Assembly: GCF_910594005.1 (NCBI RefSeq)
Contig: NC_057827.1
Span: 7,192,001 to 7,256,000, forward strand
DNA: 64,000 nucleotides
From: Cervus elaphus
Taxonomy: Eukaryota > Chordata > Mammalia > Artiodactyla > Cervidae
Direction of reading: 5' to 3'
The notes under the pieces were generated by a model. It made no database searches. It was not told the DNA's origin and was given only the letters and a program-made list of their open reading frames with translations. Position numbers and translations under genes: made by a program. Positions 1 to 10,190 of the stretch are shown in pieces. Within the stretch, counting starts at the first letter, position 1. Every line of letters begins with the position of its first letter.

Positions 1-127
1 TTCAAACACTGAGACAACCTCAAGGCCCCGTGCAAACCCCACTTCCTCCCAGAAGTCTTCTCAGGCAGTGCCGCCAGGGCTGATCATCCTCCCCGTCCTC
101 TCAGACGTGTGCCAGGAACGGTCTCAC

Positions 128-275
128 CTACACTGGAAGTATTAGCTCACAGGGGCTGGTCTCCATAACAACCCTAGGAAACAGGTACCATCATAATCCC
201 TGACACTCAGAGGAGGAGAGTGAGGGCAGAGTCACCTGCAAAGGACCACACATCTAACAAAGCCATCTCTGTGAG
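128..275 (-). mobile_element. MIR SINE fragment
   Basis: The stretch matches the reverse complement of the MIR core: the ACAACCCTA..AGGTA..CATC block, then the part corresponding to AAACTGAGG and the CACCTGC/ACACATCTA segment. It is old and diverged. MIR is a tRNA-derived SINE common to all mammals. Confidence 0.6.
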
Positions 276-410
276 CATCTGTTCCTCTGGCTCGGCTGTA
301 AGCCCCTTAAAGACAGAGGGCAATGTTTCACCCTCATGTCCACAGAGCGCCTGGAACAGAGCTTTGTATGTGCAGATAATGATGCTGACTTGAGGGACAA
401 AAAGGAAAGG
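276..410 (+). mobile_element. L2 LINE 3-prime end fragment
   Basis: The sequence follows the L2 tail pattern: GTAAGCCCCTTAAAGACAGAGG, then GAGCGCCTGGAACAGAGCTTTG. It is diverged and short. Confidence 0.45.
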
Positions 411-1550
411 CATAAACTGCAATGCTCTTTAAGCTCTAAGATCTAGGAACTGTGCACCTTCACAGGGAGTTGGGTGGAAGTCACCTGTCAGCTCCCAGTC
501 GGTAGTGGGGAGAGGGGCGGACTTCTAGGAAACAGCTGAGGATGGGGGGCAGGCTTCGGGCAAACTGAAGGGGGAATCACAGAGTAGGCCTGGTTAAAAG
601 GGGAGCCAGGCAGGAGGGAAGCTGGGCAGGGAGGGCTGGACTAGGTGACGACGCTCTTGGAAGAAGAGCCTGGCAGGGGCACTGCCCTCAGGCAGCGCGG
701 AGGTCAGAAGGAAGGAGACAGCTGCGGGCACCAGTGTTCTGGTGTCCACGCTCCAACCCAGAAGGCAGCAGCACCAAACGCGCAGGTGGTGAGTCTGGTG
801 CAGCTGGTGGAGGACAGGGCATTAGGACGTGAACCTCTAACAAGTCCCAAGGGGATGTCGATGATGCTGGCCCAGGGACCACACTATGAAACCACTGCTC
901 TGGGGGGTTCTAGCCATAGCTGCGGCAGAACTTATTGCAGTGTTTCTGTGACACACAGCACCAGGCTTTGTCATTATGCTGCAAATTCAGCCAAGCTAAA
1001 ACTGCGTCTGCTTATGTCTGTGAATGCAAACACTACAGATCCAGCTGCCTTCCAGAGAAAGTACCTTTCAGTTGCCACTGCCTTCCTTAATAGACCTCAT
1101 TCTAGTCTGTCATCAGAAGAATAAACCAGTGGGAAGCAAGCTTGTTTTCCACTGATAATCCTTACAGGAGACCCAACACTTGCAATGGTTGCAAACCAGG
1201 GCACTAAAGGGGGAGTGGAGAAGAGGAAAAAATCACCTAGGGAAGCAAATACTCTCCGAAAAAGCATCTCTCCAGTGACTGAACAGTCTCCCCAGGAGGG
1301 CTCACCACCCCCCAGAGAGCTGAGAGAGGTAATTTGAATGAATTAATGCACTTCACTCACTTAATGTATACGGAACTAAGACTCATCATATTAAAAACTC
1401 AAACATACTGAGTTTTTTAACTTCAATAAATCTCCTTAGATATGAAATGGCCTTCAACTTTCAGAGAAATGGTGGTTATAGAGAAGAATTATTTTTTCAT
1501 TCAGTTACCCTTAAGTAAAATTTACTGAGTGTAAGAAAATATATAAAAGT
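411..1550. other. Unassigned non-repeat sequence
   Basis: I recognise no gene, RNA or transposon here. The open frame at 645-1124 has no recognisable domain and no exon-like borders. The stretch is treated as intronic single-copy sequence. Confidence 0.5.
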
Positions 1551-3206
1551 ACTAAGATGCAATAAAGGACAGAAATGGTATGGACCTAACAGAAGCAGAA
1601 GATATTAAGAAGTAGCATGAATACACAGAAGAACTATACAAAAAAGGTATTAATGACCCAGACAACCACGATAGTGTAATCACTCATCTAGAGCCAGACA
1701 TCCTGGAGTGCAAAGTCAAGTGGGCCTTAGGAAGCATCACTACGAACAAAGCTAGTGGAGGTGATGGAATTCCAGCTGAGCTATTTCAAATCCTAAAAGA
1801 TGACGCTGTTTAAGTGCTACATTCGATATGTCAGCAAATTTCGAAAACCCAGCAGTGGCCACAGGACTGGAAAAGGTCAGTTTTCATTCCAGTCCCAAAG
1901 CAGGGCAATGCTAAAGAATGTTCAAACTACTGCACAATTGCACTCATTTCACAAGCCAGCAAGGTCATGCTCAAGGTCATCCTTCAAGCTAGGCTTCAAC
2001 AGTTCATGAACTGAGAACTTCCAGATGTACAAGATGGATTTAGAAAAGGCAGAGGAACCAGAGATCAAATTGCCAACATCTGCTGGATCATAGAAAATGC
2101 AAGGGAATTCCAGGAAAACATCTATTTCTGCTTCATTGACTATGCTAAAGCCTTTGACTGTATGGATCACAACAAACTGTGGAAAATTCCTAAAGAGATT
2201 GGAAAACCAGACCACCTTACCTGCCTCCTGAGAAACCTGTATGCAGGTCAAGAAGCAACAGTTAGAACCAGACATGGAACAGCAGACTGGTTCAAAGTTG
2301 GGAAAGGAGTACGTCAAGGCTGAATATTGTCACCCTCCTCATTTAACTTATATGCAGAGTACATCATGCAAAAATGCCAGGCTGGATGATGCACAAGCTG
2401 GAATCAAGACTGACAGGAGAAGTATCAATAATGTCAGATGACACCACCCTTATGGCAGAAAGCAAAGAGGAACTAAAAAGCCTCTTGGTGAAAGTGAGAG
2501 CAGAGTGAAAAAACTGGCTTAAAACAACATTCAAAAAATGAAGATCATGGCATCTGGTCCCATCACTTCATGGCAAATAGATGGGCAAAAAATGGAAACA
2601 GTGACTTTATTTTCTTGGACTCCAAAATCACTGTGGATGGTGACTGCAGCCATGAAATTAAAAGATGCTTGCTATTTGGAAGAAAAGCTATGACAAATCT
2701 AGACAGCATATTAAAAAGCAGAGACATCACTTTGCCAACAAAGGTCTATAAGTCAAAGCTATGGTTTTTTCAGTAGTCATGTATGGATGTGAGAGTTGGA
2801 CTATAAAGAAAGCTGAGTGCTAAAGAATTGATGCTTTTGAACTGTGTTGCTGGAGAAGACTCTTCAGAGTCCCTTGGATGGCAAGGAGATCCAACCAGTC
2901 CATCCTAAAGGAAATCGGTCATGAATATTCATTGGAAGGACTGATGCTGAAGCTGAAGCTCCAATACTTTGCCCACCTGATGTGAAGAACTGACTCATTG
3001 GAAAAGACTGTGATACTGGGCAAGATTGAAGGCAGGAGGAGAAGGGGATGACAGAGGATGAGATGGTTGGATGGCATCACCGATACAACGGACATGACCT
3101 TAAGAAACCCTGAGAGATGGTGAAGGACAGAGAAGCCTGGTGTGCTACAGTCCATGGAGTCACAAAGAGTCAGACACGACTGAGTGACTAAACAACAACA
3201 ACTTAA
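1551..3206 (+). mobile_element. BovB LINE (RTE), 5-prime truncated copy
   Basis: The copy starts inside the linker between endonuclease and reverse transcriptase (AAAGGACAGAAATGGTATGG) and runs through the reverse transcriptase to the BovB tail (GACTGAGTGACTAAACAACA). Translated pieces show the expected order, including QQWPQDWK near 1851 and the FCFIDYAKAFD block near 2130. Frameshifts and stops break the frame repeatedly, and the bases encoding the Y-A part of the YADD catalytic box near 2437 are lost, so the copy is dead. BovB is an RTE-clade LINE that reached ruminants by horizontal transfer. Confidence 0.9.
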
Positions 3207-3845
3207 ATGCTGCTTGGGGAAGGGTGGATGGATATAAGCAATAAAAAAGAAGAAACCTGATGATGTCAAAGGCACATGTTTAACTTTCCTGGGTAGGTAT
3301 CAGAGAAGCAGACAGGTCATCTTCACTCTACATCCAGGATCCATGTCTTGTGGGAAGGTCCTTTCACTTCATTCCAGTTTTCCTGAAGTTTGGTAGGTTG
3401 GCCTGATTCAGACATAACAGAAACTGGGAGACTCATTTCTCAGTGTGAAGCCTAACACACTCCAGGTGCTTACGACTCAGCAGTAAGATTTCTCAGAGGC
3501 CTACCGGACAACTTGGAACGCACTCTTCTTCTCATGTCAAGTCAGCTGCCCGCAGCAGGCATGCACGGAACACACGCCCAGGACCCCAAACAAGTTCTGC
3601 TCCCGCATAAGCCTCAGTTTCTTTCCAGAGCCAGAGCCTGGAACCGGCAGTTCCAGACAGGCCTGTGACAGAGTCACTCCCCAGCAGACCCAGGCCTGGC
3701 TTGGGCGACACATCCCCAAGCCACAGTGTGAAAGCTCAAGGCAGCTCTGGCTTGAACCAAATGATACAGAGTTCCAAAGAGCCTCGGGGCTCAGCCCTGT
3801 GCTTAAGGCTGCCCTTCAATCTCCATTCTAGCACAAATAATATTT
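3207..3845. other. Unassigned intronic sequence
   Basis: I see no recognisable gene or transposon between the BovB copy and the L1 tail. Open frames here are short and lack domains. Confidence 0.45.
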
Positions 3846-3913
3846 TTAAAAATTATTTTATTGAAGTTTAATTAATTAATAATGTGTTAATTTCTGCTGT
3901 ACAGAAGGTGATT

Positions 3914-3988
3914 GAGTTATACATACATACATATATATATAAATAAATATATATATAAATATATATATATAAATATATATATATACTT
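3914..3988. repeat. AT-rich microsatellite
   Basis: Runs of ATAC, AT and ATAAAT units lie inside the antisense L1 tail. This is low-complexity DNA with no coding value. Confidence 0.85.
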
Positions 3989-4051
3989 TTTCCTATTTTT
4001 TCCATCATGGTTTATCACAGGATGCCAAATATAGTTCCCTCTGCTATACAG

Positions 4052-4420
4052 TCCTTTTATACAGTTCATGAGGTTCTTATAGCAAGTATACTGGGGAGGT
4101 TTGCCATTCCCTCCTCCAGTCAATCTTAAGGGAGGTAAACCCTGAATACTCATTGGAACGGCTGATGCGGACGTCGAAACTCCAGCATTTTGGTCATCTG
4201 ATGCGAACAGCTGACTCATTGGAAAAGTCCCTGATGCTGGGAAAGATTGAGGGCAGAAGGAGAAGAGGGCATCAGAGGATGAGATGGCTGGATGGCATCA
4301 CCGATGCAATGAACATGAACTTGGGCAAATGTCAGAAGATGGTGAGGGAGAGAGAGGCCTGGCGTGCTGCAGTCCATGGGGTCACAGAGAGTCGGACACG
4401 ACTGGGCAACTGAACAACAA
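4052..4420 (+). mobile_element. Chimeric BovA-like/BovB insertion with 11-bp target duplication
   Basis: The 369-base insert is flanked by the exact repeat CTGCTATACAG (4041-4051 and 4421-4431). From about 4118 it is the BovB 3-prime end in sense, ending GGCAACTGAACAACAA. The first 65 bases instead resemble Bov-A SINE sequence in the opposite orientation (GTTCATGAGGTTCTTATAGC, then TTTGCCATTCCCTCCTCCAG). This suggests template switching or twin priming during one retrotransposition event. Confidence 0.75.
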
Positions 4421-4560
4421 CTGCTATACAGCAGGATCTTGCTATTTATCCATTTAATATATAGTGCTTATTTATCCGTTTAATGTATAATGGTTTGCAT
4501 CTGCTAATCCCAAATTCCCAATCCCTCCCTCCCCCTCCAGAAAATCTTTTAATCCAACAA

Positions 4561-5338
4561 CAGGGGTTGTTACTAAAACACAGGTCAAGTTTCAATTTTC
4601 TGCAGCTTTAAATGTCTCTGCAATGGTGTCCCTTGAGGCCTCTTCAGGGAAGCGTCCCTTTGAAAGTTAATACTCTTAATTAATAATATTGTGTGCGGCA
4701 CTTCCTTAAAACCTATTTCCCCTGAGCAAACAGGGAAATGGTGGGCAGGCCTCCAAGATGTTCTAGAAGTAGCCTTTCTTTACAGTTAGCAATCAAGATG
4801 CTTTGGGAGGCATTTCCTATTAAGAACTTTCTCCCCTTTCCATAGGACTGTGAAACACCAGCCCATGTTCAAGGATGTCTTGTCTCCTGGGAGTGAATGT
4901 CTCTGGCTGAAAGCCTGTTATTAGGAATGTCTCAAGCAGTGAGGTATTCATCTGCAGTATATATGTTAGAAATGCGTATTTACTTAGGTGTCAACTGTGA
5001 CAAACGATAAGTTTTTACCCAAAACCCATTATTTCTAGAAGACACTGGCTGTCCCTCAGCATACCGTCACAATCATGATCTCAAAGGCAAATGGCAGGAC
5101 ACCCCCAGGACTGAGACAGGGCTAATAAGCAACTCCAGGGTGTGTGCAATACTGCATCCCTTCCAACGGCATTATCTGTAACACTAAGATAAGAGGGCAC
5201 TGAGATAAAACTCTAGGAGCTATTTCCAGGCATTAATTGAAGCTAATATCCCTAAGTGGTTTATATTTTTCTCCTAACCAGAGAACTAAGTCACCTCAAA
5301 GTCAGGTCTGAAATAAGAGCAAGATCCTTTGTCCTTGA
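4561..5338. other. Unassigned intronic sequence
   Basis: I recognise nothing in this moderately AT-rich stretch. It has no long open frame and no clear repeat. Confidence 0.45.
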
Positions 5339-5339
5339 A

Positions 5340-5658
5340 AAGTGAAAGGGCAAGTCGCTCAGTCGTGTCCGACTCTTTGCGACCCCATGGACTATATAGT
5401 CCATGGAGTTCTCCAGGCCAGAATACTGAAGTGGGCAGCCTTTGCCTTCTCTAGGGAATCTTCCCAACCCAGGGATCGAACCCAGGCCTCCTGCATTGCA
5501 GGTGGATTCTTTACCAGCTGAGCCACAAGGGCAGCCCAAGAACACTGGAGTGGGTAGCATATCCACCCCCCCAGGGGATCTTTCCAACGCAGGAATCGAA
5601 CAGGGGTCTCCTGCATTGCACGAGAGTTCTTTACCAACTGAGCTATCAGGGAAGCCCA
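5340..5658 (-). mobile_element. Bov-A2 SINE (dimer)
   Basis: In reverse orientation the copy carries the BovB-derived tail (CTCAGTCGTGTCCGACTC), then two head-to-tail A units, each ending in a tRNA-like box (GGATCGAACCC and GGAATCGAAC) followed by GAGCCACAAGGGCAGCCC and GAGCTATCAGGGAAGCCC. Two units make it Bov-A2 rather than Bov-tA. Confidence 0.9.
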
Positions 5659-5679
5659 AATTTATTAGTTATTCACACG

Positions 5680-5880
5680 TTGTAGACAGTTGTATGCGCA
5701 CCTGTCAGAGAAGCTGATCCCCGGGTGCTCCGTCTCTTCTGGGACGCACACTGCCGGACACCGCTGGACACCGCCCAGAGGAGGCAGCACGTCCCTCCCT
5801 CCCCTGCGGCGGCAGAGCAACCGAGGGACAGGGCCTCCTGCGGCCGAGGTCCAGCAGCCTCTCAGCCCACAGCTCATGTC
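5680..5880. other. Short CpG-rich islet in intron
   Basis: About 200 bases between two ruminant transposons are CpG-dense (GGACGCACACTGCCGGACAC, CCCTGCGGCGGCAGAGC). The composition contrasts with the AT-rich flanks. Overlapping frames on both strands are shadows of the base composition. No gene is recognised; it may be a regulatory islet or a remnant of an older GC-rich element. Confidence 0.4.
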
Positions 5881-5923
5881 CTAGGAATACTGGATTTCTG
5901 TGTCTCTTTTCCATATTTAATAA

Positions 5924-6586
5924 TCAGTCAGTTCAGTCGCTCAGTCGTGTCCGACTCTACGACCCTATGAATCGCAGCACGCCAGGCCTCCCTGTCCATC
6001 ACCAACTCCCAGAGTTTACTCAAACTCATGCCCATCGAGTCGGTGATGCCATCCAGCCATCTCATCCTCTGTCGTCCCCTTCTCCTCCTGCCCCCAATCC
6101 CTCCCAGCATCAGGGTCTTTTCCAATGAGTCAACTCTTCGCATGAGGTGGCCAAAGTATTGGAGTTTCAGCTTCAGCATCAGTCCTTCCAATGAACACCC
6201 AGGACTGATCTCCTTCAGGATGGACTGTTTGGATCTCCCTGCAGTCCAAGGGACTCTCAAGAGTCTTCTCCAACACCACAGTTCAAAAGCATCAATTTTT
6301 TGGTGCTCAACTTTCCTCACAGTCCAACTCTCACATCCATACATGACCACTGGAAAAACCATAGCCTTGACCAGACAGACCTTTGTTTGCAAAGTAATGT
6401 CTCTGCTTTTTAATATGCTCTCTAGGTTGGTCATAACTTTCCTTCCAAGGGGTAAGCATCTTTTAATTTCATGGATGCAATCACCATCTGCAGTGATTTT
6501 GGAGCCCCCAAAAATAAAGTCTGACACTATTTCCACTTTCTCCCCATCTATTTCCCATGAAATGATGGGACCAGATGCCATAGTAC
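5924..6586 (-). mobile_element. BovB LINE 3-prime fragment
   Basis: This is the reverse complement of the BovB C-terminal reverse transcriptase region and tail. It starts with GTTCAGTCGCTCAGTCGTG and is truncated near GGGACCAGATGCCATAG. A 7-base duplication TTAATAA flanks it (5917-5923 and 6587-6593). A 227-codon minus-strand frame remains open through it, which suggests a fairly recent insertion. Confidence 0.92.
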
Positions 6587-6639
6587 TTAATAACAAAATA
6601 ATCATTTTCAAACTTCTTATCTTAAAATAATAATAGAGT

Positions 6640-9600
6640 CACAAGAAATTGCAAAGAAATGTAGACGGAGGGCCCATGCCCCTTTCAGTCAGCCTCCCCG
6701 TGTTAAGAGCCTGCGTTCCTGCATAACCAGAATACAACACCGGAACGAGGAAACTCACAAGGGTATAACGGACAGAGATTACACAGGTTTCACCAGTTTT
6801 AAGTGCTCTGGTGGGTGTATGAGTACTTCTGTGTGATTTTCCAATTGTAACCTCTTATAAACACATCAAGACACCAGACCCCCTCAAGCTACCTCTTTGT
6901 AGTCACATACACCCTCCCCATTCTTAACCCCTGACAACCTCTAATCTGTTCCATAATTATGTTATTTCACAAATGGTGCATAAATGGGATCATGCAGCAT
7001 GTTTCCTTCTGAAATCAGCTTTTTGCACTCCATAAAATGTTCTTAAGGCCCTTTCAAGTAGTTCATACCATTTTACTGCTGAGTAGCATTCCAAGCTGTG
7101 GATGGACCACAGTTTAAATATTCACCACTAAACATCTGGGTTATTTCCAGTTTGGGCTATTATGAATAAAGCTGTACACTTGTGTACAGGTTTCTATGTG
7201 AACATAAACTCTCATTTCTCTGGGGTAAGTGCCCAAGAAAAATGGGACCATAAAGAAATTCTATTTATGGTTTTCAGGACTATTTCCCAAAGTGGGTGTT
7301 ATTTCACAATCCCACCAGCAATACTTGAGAGACCCGGTTTCTCTACATTCGGTGTTACCACCATTTTTGTTTGTGCCATTCTGGCAGACGTGCAGTAGTA
7401 TCTCCTGGTGGTCTGAACGTGCATTTCTCTATTATCTAAGAATGTTGAACATTTTCCATGTGCGTATCTGCTCCATGTACATTACTGCTGTCTGCATATC
7501 TTCTCCAGCGAAATATCTCCTCAAGTTCTGCCCACTTTAAATCAGATTTTTTAATGTTCAATTTTTGGAGTTCTTCGTGTGTTCTGAACACAAGTGCTTT
7601 GTTGAGTATGTGATTTGCAAACATTCTCTCCCAGTCTGTAATCTGTCTTCTCTTTTTCTTAACACGGTCTTTCTCACAGCAAATGTTTTTAATTTTGGTT
7701 AGGTCCAATTTATCAACTTCTCCTTTTATGGATGATGCTCTTGGTATCAAGTCCAAGAATTTTCTGCCTAGTCCTAGGTACTGAAAAAAATCTTTTTAAT
7801 ATTTTCTTCTAAAAGCTTTACAGTTTCACATTTAAATCTATGACTGTTTTGGAGTAAATTTTTGCCAGAGGTGTAAGGTTTAGAGTTTTTTCCTTTCTTT
7901 GTGTTTCATTTCTTTTTTTTTAACCTATGGCTATTGAATTTTTCCTGCACAGTTTCTTAAAAGGCTGTAATTCTTCCATTGAATTGCTTTTGGTTCTTTG
8001 TCAAAAATTAATTGGACACATTTGTGTGAGTTTCTGAGATCTCTACTCTGTTCCTTTGGTGACTATCGCTTTGCCAATAACCAAACTATCTTGAATTCTG
8101 TAGCTCTACAGCAAACAGTGATACTGGGAAGAGTGATTCTTCCCATTTTATTCTTTTTCAAAACTGTCCTGGCTACTCTACAACCTGGTTTTTCTATGTA
8201 AATATCAGAATAAGCTTCACTGAGATTTTGATAGGAATTGTGTTAAATCTAAAGATAAATATAGGTATAACTGCTATCTCTATTATGGTGCTTCCTTCAG
8301 TCCATGAGCATGGTATGTCTCCACGTTTACCCAGATCTCTTTTCATTTCTTTCATTAGCACTCTGCAATTTTTAGCATACAGATGTTGTATGAGCTTTGC
8401 TAAATTTATATCAAAGCATTTCATTTTCTTTGGAGAAATTATAAATGGTATTGTGCTTATGATTTCAGTTCCCACTTGTTCATGGTCAGTATGTAGAAAT
8501 ATAATTGATTTGTATATGTTTGTCTTACCTGCTGCAATCTTAATGAGCTCTAAGACACAGTTTTGTTGTTTATTGGGTTTGGTTTGATTTGGTTTTGGTA
8601 GTACTGTTGCTGTTCAGTCGCCCCGTTGTGTCTCACTCTTTGTGACCCCATGGACTGCAGCACGCCAGGCCTCTCTGTCCCTCACCATCTCCCAGAGTTT
8701 GCTCAAGTTCATGTCCATTGCATCAGTGATGCCATCCAACCATCTCATCCTCTGATGCCCTCTTCTTCTGCCCTCAATCTTTCCCAGCATGAGAGACTTT
8801 TCCGATGAGTTGGCTGTTTGCATCAGATGACCAAGATACTGGAGTTTCAGCTTCAGCATCAGCCCTTCCAATGAGTATTCAGGGTTGATTTCCCTTAAGA
8901 TTGACTGATTTGATCTCCTTGCAGTCCAAGGAACTTCGGGAGTCTTCTCCAGCACCACAGTTCAAAGGCATCAATTCTTCAGTGCTCCGCTTTCTTTATG
9001 ATCCAGCTCTTACAACTGTTCGTGACACTGGGAAGACCACAGCCTTGACTATACAGACCTTTGTCAAGAGAGGAATGTCTCTGCTTTTCAGCACACTATC
9101 TGGGTTTGTCATAGCTTTCCTGTCAAGAAGCAAACCTCTTCTAATTTCATGGCTGCAGCCACCATCCACAGTGATTTTAGAGTCCAAGAAGAGGAAATCT
9201 GTCATTACTTCCACCTTCTCCTCCTCTATTTGCCATGAAGTAACGGGACCAGATGCAATGATCTTAGTGTTTTTTTTAACATTTAGTTTTAAGCTGGCTC
9301 TTTCACTTTCCTCCTTCACCCTCATCAAGAGGCTCTTCAGTTCTTCTCTTTCTGCCATTATAGTGGTATCATCCATATATCTGAGGTTGTTGATGGTTTT
9401 CCTGCCTATATTGATTCCAGCTTGTAACTTATTCAGCCTGGCACTTCTCATGATGTGCTCAGCATACAGATTAAACAAACAGGTGATGGCGGTCAGCCCT
9501 GTGGTACTCCTTTCTCAATCTTGAACCAATCAGTTGTTCTATGTTCCATCGGGGTTCTAACTGTTGCTTCTTGACCCACATACATGGTTCTCAGGAGACA

Positions 9601-10190
9601 GGTAAGGTGGTCTGTTATTCCCATCTCTTGAAGAGCTTTCCACAGTTTATTATTACATAGTCAAAAGCTTTGGCATAGTCAATGAAACAGAGGTAGATGT
9701 TTTTCTGGAATTCCATAGCTTTCTCTATGATCCAGCAAATATTGAATTCAATCTCTAGTTCCTCTTCCTTTTCTAAATCCAGCTTGGACATCTGGAATTT
9801 CTTGGTTTGCATAATGCTGAACCCTAGCATGCAAGATTTTAAGCATAACCTTACCAGCACGGAGAGGAGTACAACTGTCCGATGGTTAGCACATTCTTTA
9901 GTACTACCCTTCTTGGGAACTGGGATGAGGATTGACCTCATCCCATTTGGTAGTATATCCCTTAGTATTTTCTACATAGGTAATTACATTTTCTGCAAAT
10001 TAAGTTTTATTATTTCTTTCCAACCTGTATGCATTTTGCTTCTTGAATCTTACTGCAGCGTCAAGAACTTCTAGTACTGTATCAAGTAAGAGTGATGAAG
10101 CAGGTGTTCTTGTCCTCATTCTTTGGAGGGGGCATCAGTATTTCACTGTGGGTATGATGCTAACTCTGGGGTTTTTGTATGTGGGATAAG
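6640..10190 (-). mobile_element. Old L1 LINE, antisense, split by a BovB insertion
   Basis: The left half (6640-8603) reads as the reverse complement of a mammalian L1 3-prime region and ORF2, with TTCCAGTTTGGGCTATTATG, TCCCACCAGCAATACTTG and ATCTTTTCATTTCTTTCATT-like blocks. The right half (9956-10190) continues ORF2 with GGTGTTCTTGTCC and GGTATGATGCTAACTCTGGG. Stops and frameshifts are everywhere, so it is an ancient inactive copy. The outer borders are approximate. Confidence 0.75.
8604..9945 (-). mobile_element. BovB LINE inserted in L1, with 10-bp target duplication
   Basis: The exact repeat TTTGGTAGTA flanks the copy at 8594-8603 and 9946-9955, and the L1 reads through once the insert is removed. 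The insert is the reverse complement of BovB from the middle of reverse transcriptase to the tail. The catalytic box reads YMDD (codons at 9369-9380) instead of the BovB-typical YADD. Several frame breaks make it inactive. Confidence 0.92.

Larger units (their letters stand above)
3846..4560 (-). mobile_element. Artiodactyl L1 3-prime end, split by a later insertion
   Basis: Both halves (3846-4051 and 4421-4560) read as the reverse complement of the artiodactyl L1 3-prime untranslated region: ATTATTTTATTGAAG, GTTAATTTCTGCTGTACAG, then GTTCCCTCTGCTATACAG continued by CAGGATCTTGCTATTTATCC. The break is explained by the insertion at 4052-4420. Confidence 0.75.

Noticed and set aside
645..1124. 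159-codon plus-strand frame as a gene
   Set aside because: No recognisable family, mixed composition, and overlapping minus-strand frames; it lies in presumed intron.
6028..6630. 200-codon plus-strand open frame
   Set aside because: It is the antisense of a BovB 3-prime region. Similar frames appear opposite every BovB copy here (for example 59522-60103).
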